Assembly: GCA_021325025.1 (NCBI GenBank)
Contig: JAJPHZ010000041.1
Coordinates: 1-64,000 of the forward strand
DNA: 64,000 bases
Direction of reading: 5' to 3'
Source: Pseudomonadota bacterium
Lineage (GTDB): Bacteria > Desulfobacterota > Binatia > Binatales > Binataceae
Under the pieces are notes generated by a model. It was not told the DNA's origin, made no database searches, and saw only the letters and a program-made list of their open reading frames with translations. The position numbers and the translations under genes were made by a program. Shown here one piece after another: positions 61,719 to 64,000 of this stretch (position 1 is its first letter; each line of letters begins with the position of its first letter).

Positions 61719-62924
61719 ATGGCCTTGGCGCTGGAAGGCATCCGGGTGCTCGATTTCACCTGGGTGGTGGCCGGGCCCGCGGCGACACGAGCGTTGGCCG
61801 ACAACGGCGCCGAGGTGATCAAGGTGGAGCGCAAGGCCGGCGAATTCGTCATTGGCACACGGCGCGCCGGGTTGATGGCTGACCTCAACCGCAACAAGCG
61901 CTCGATTGCCATCAACATGGCGGTGGCGGCCGGCGTCGAGCTAGCGCATCGGCTGGTCAAAGTCAGCGACATCGTGGTGGATAATTTCTCGGCGCGGGTG
62001 ATGCGCCAATGGGGGATGGACTACCAGAGCCTGACCCGGATCAAGCCCGACATCATCTGTATGAGTATGTCGGGGTTCGGTCACTCCGGACCGCGGGCGC
62101 ACCATGTCAGCTACGGCCCGACGCTTCAGGCGCTCAGCGGTTTCACGATGCAGATGGCCGACGCGCAGGGGCGTCCCGCCGGGTTCGGCTATTCCTACGC
62201 CGATATGGCGGGCGGCTACTGGGGAGCGCTGGCGGCCCTGATTGCGCTGTGGCATCGGCGGCGCACCGGCGAGGGTCAGTTTATCGACCTGGCGCAATTC
62301 GAGGCGTTGGTCAGCGTGATCGGCCCCTCGCTGCTGGACCTGACCGTCAACCGCCGCCGGCAGCCGCCACCGCAATGGAATTCGCAGGAGGGTCCGGCCG
62401 CGCCGCACGGGGTTTACCGATGCCGGCCCGAGGGGGAAGACGCCGACCGATGGGTAGCGATATCGGTGCGCTCGCATAGCGATTGGCGCCGCTTCGTAGC
62501 CGCGCTGGGCTCTCCGCAATGGGCTTCGGACCCGCGTTTTCGCACTTTGTTCCTGCGGATGCAAAATCGCGACCTGCTCGACCATCATATCGAGCAATGG
62601 ACGACCGGGCAGGATGCCTGGGAGGCGATGCATATCTTGCAAAAAGCGGGCGTCGCTGCCGCGGTGGTGTCCAACGCGGAGGACTTATGCGTGCGCGACC
62701 CACAGCTTGGGGCGCGGGGGTTTTGGCCGACGCTCGAGTTACCGGGCGGCGGCCGGACCCCGTTCGCCAATCTTCCTTTTCGCCTGTCCGAGACCCCAGC
62801 ATCCGTGCGCACACCCGCACCCGAGATCGACCAGGACCGCGACTGGGTTCTCGGCAGCGTGCTGGGAATTGAGCGGGCCGAACGCGACGCTTTACTCGCC
62901 GCGGGCGCCATCTATCCGGATTGA
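61719..62924 (+). CDS. Class III CoA-transferase (CaiB/BaiF family), second of a pair
   Basis: Protein of 401 aa. LEGIRVLDFTWVVAGPAATRA, NGAEVIKVERKAG, NRNKRSIAINM, MSGFGHSGPRAHHVSYGPTL and RTGEGQFIDLAQFE (catalytic Asp) are read. DFTWVVAGP is the same N-terminal variant as DFAWVMAGP in the 34157 gene, so these two are probably the corresponding subunits of the two pairs. The ATG at 61719 is chosen over an upstream in-frame start inside the preceding gene. Confidence 0.88.
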   Translation: MALALEGIRVLDFTWVVAGPAATRALADNGAEVIKVERKAGEFVIGTRRAGLMADLNRNKRSIAINMAVAAGVELAHRLVKVSDIVVDNFSARVMRQWGMDYQSLTRIKPDIICMSMSGFGHSGPRAHHVSYGPTLQALSGFTMQMADAQGRPAGFGYSYADMAGGYWGALAALIALWHRRRTGEGQFIDLAQFEALVSVIGPSLLDLTVNRRRQPPPQWNSQEGPAAPHGVYRCRPEGEDADRWVAISVRSHSDWRRFVAALGSPQWASDPRFRTLFLRMQNRDLLDHHIEQWTTGQDAWEAMHILQKAGVAAAVVSNAEDLCVRDPQLGARGFWPTLELPGGGRTPFANLPFRLSETPASVRTPAPEIDQDRDWVLGSVLGIERAERDALLAAGAIYPD

Positions 62925-62965
62925 GCACCCCGAGCGTTCGCTCCGGGGCGATGCATGAAACGCCT

Positions 62966-63760
62966 CTACTCCCCTTCGTAAGGCGTAGGAGCGGGGGCCG
63001 GCGCACCACCCAATGGGGCTGCGCCGCCTAATCCGACTTTGCGTTCGGTGTAATCCGGCGGAACCGCAAAGGTATCGGCGGTCAGATCCTCGGTCTTGAT
63101 GCTGGTGGTGGTCGACTTGGAGACCGTAGGCGGACGATTGGCCATCATCGCCTTTAGCCGCTCGGTCTGCTCGGGCGACATGCCGGGAATATTGAAGTTG
63201 GTCAGCTTGGTGCTGGTGTCCAATTCGATGGGGATTCCGTCGGGCTGGCTGCCGCTGGTCCGGGCCATCCCCACCGCTTCAAACTTCTTCGCGAGGTTAC
63301 GGGTAAAGGCCGCGTACTGCGCGGCGCCCGGCGCCTGGGAAGAGAAACAGCCCTTGGCGCTGAACTCGCCCATCATCGACTTGCCGGTACTTTCATACTC
63401 CTCGCACTTATATCCCTGCATGGTGCGGACGCCCCCGGCCTTTTTGAAGTCCAGGTTGACGCCGCCCATGCTCTGCATCACCGAGGCCATCTTTCCTTGC
63501 GGCGGGAAGGGCAGCTCGGTGTAAGTCTTGCTGGCGGGATCCAGCACGATCATTTTGCCGCCGTCCAGGTCCAGCACGATGGTTTGCCCGCGCATGACGA
63601 CCTTTTGCTTGTTGCCCTCGATCATGACGGTGCGATCGTCGGTAGAGCTGTTTGAGCCGCTGGAGGTAACGATGCGTTGAGTCATCACCACGCCAGCCCA
63701 CAGCGGACCGGATAGTGCGCTCACCGACAGTGCCGCGACGAGCGCCAATGCCTTCTTCAT
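62966..63760 (-). CDS. Secreted DUF4412-like protein
   Basis: Protein of 264 aa. Residues 1-22 are a signal peptide (MKKALALVAALSVSALSGPLWA). The body VVMTQRIVTSSGSNSS, VMIEGNKQKVVMRGQTIVLDL and MIVLDPASKTYTELPF, with YKCEEYEST, reads like the beta-sheet DUF4412 lipoprotein-carrier-like fold. The C-terminal 20 residues are Gly/Pro/Ala-rich. The start overlaps the stop of a small membrane protein gene by 4 nt (ATGA). Role unknown. Confidence 0.7.
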   Translation of the reverse strand: MKKALALVAALSVSALSGPLWAGVVMTQRIVTSSGSNSSTDDRTVMIEGNKQKVVMRGQTIVLDLDGGKMIVLDPASKTYTELPFPPQGKMASVMQSMGGVNLDFKKAGGVRTMQGYKCEEYESTGKSMMGEFSAKGCFSSQAPGAAQYAAFTRNLAKKFEAVGMARTSGSQPDGIPIELDTSTKLTNFNIPGMSPEQTERLKAMMANRPPTVSKSTTTSIKTEDLTADTFAVPPDYTERKVGLGGAAPLGGAPAPAPTPYEGE

Positions 63761-63978
63761 AGTCCAAACCCTTCAAGTTTTCCTGCCGATCGCGCCAACG
63801 GCTGCTCGGCTTCCAGCGGCGCTCGACGGTCACCTGGTCCCCGGGCGGCGTCGCGGGCTTCGGCCAGCCGGTAGATTCCCAGTGAGCACAGACCAAACAG
63901 CACCCAGACCAACTCCTTGATGCGGCGCAGCAGTCCTACCGTAAAGCCGATTCCAGGCGGATATCCAAGCATCCCCAA
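63757..63978 (-). CDS. Small membrane-anchored hypothetical protein
   Basis: Protein of 73 aa, coupled to the DUF4412-like gene by an ATGA overlap. Residues about 13-38 (GLLRRIKELVWVLFGLCSLG) form one membrane helix; the rest is charged. No family was recognised. It may start further upstream outside this window's right edge, as only 22 bases remain. Confidence 0.55.
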   Translation of the reverse strand: MGMLGYPPGIGFTVGLLRRIKELVWVLFGLCSLGIYRLAEARDAARGPGDRRAPLEAEQPLARSAGKLEGFGL

Positions 63979-64000
63979 AATCAGGGCCTTACCGCCTTCC

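Overview
This is one chromosomal window from a high-GC bacterium, probably uncultured. It mixes a conserved housekeeping core with a large set of small-molecule catabolism genes: class III (CaiB/BaiF) CoA-transferases, luciferase-like flavin oxidoreductases, amidohydrolases, a DUF35/thiolase pair and a phosphotriesterase-like hydrolase. That gene style resembles Binatota / deltaproteobacteria-like soil lineages. The taxonomic guess is inference only, because no rRNA is present.

Layout. 1-87: SRP RNA at the left edge. 279-9.7k: SDR, amidohydrolase, CGNR-type regulator, a membrane-anchored HELVE-domain protein, the agmatine-to-putrescine pair aguB-aguA, an LLM oxidoreductase, an alkylsulfatase-like metallo-hydrolase and a HAD hydrolase. 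9.8-14k: riboflavin synthase, an Rrf2 regulator with three cysteines, an N-acetylglutamate synthase-like fusion and a GT-C glycosyltransferase. 13.8-20.7k (minus): mnmE, mnmG, two parS sites, rsmG, parA, parB and a FecR protein. 21-25.2k (plus): DUF2934 gene, rpmH, rnpA, yidD, yidC, jag. The two halves of this usually collinear origin-proximal cluster diverge here and dnaA is not in view. 25.3-34k: 7Fe ferredoxin, an acyl-CoA carboxylase carboxyltransferase, mutS2, bluB, rhodanese, pcp and an MFS exporter. 34-47k: CoA-transferases, VOC proteins, a Cys-nucleophile alpha/beta hydrolase, OsmC, a GMC oxidoreductase with its Tat subunit, trpS, nfo, and an LLM / TIM-barrel / CoA-transferase operon. 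48-54k: TetR, amidohydrolase, tandem CoA-transferase, DUF35, thiolase, read as one catabolic operon. 54-64k: tRNA-Val(CAC), phosphotriesterase-like, Ca2+/Na+ exchanger, lspA, ileS, a broken HicB antitoxin gene, two coupled CoA-transferases and a DUF4412-like secreted protein.

Most unusual points. The only canonical start for rnpA lies 13 nt upstream of rpmH, so rpmH is entirely nested in rnpA in another frame, the arrangement known from Thermus. The 838-aa tandem CoA-transferase has Glu in place of the catalytic Asp in its first half. A glycosyltransferase and a FecR protein overlap tail to tail through one repeat read as poly-Gly on one strand and poly-Pro on the other. Six CoA-transferase genes (seven domains) lie within 29 kb. 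No CRISPR array, insertion sequence, prophage or rRNA was seen.
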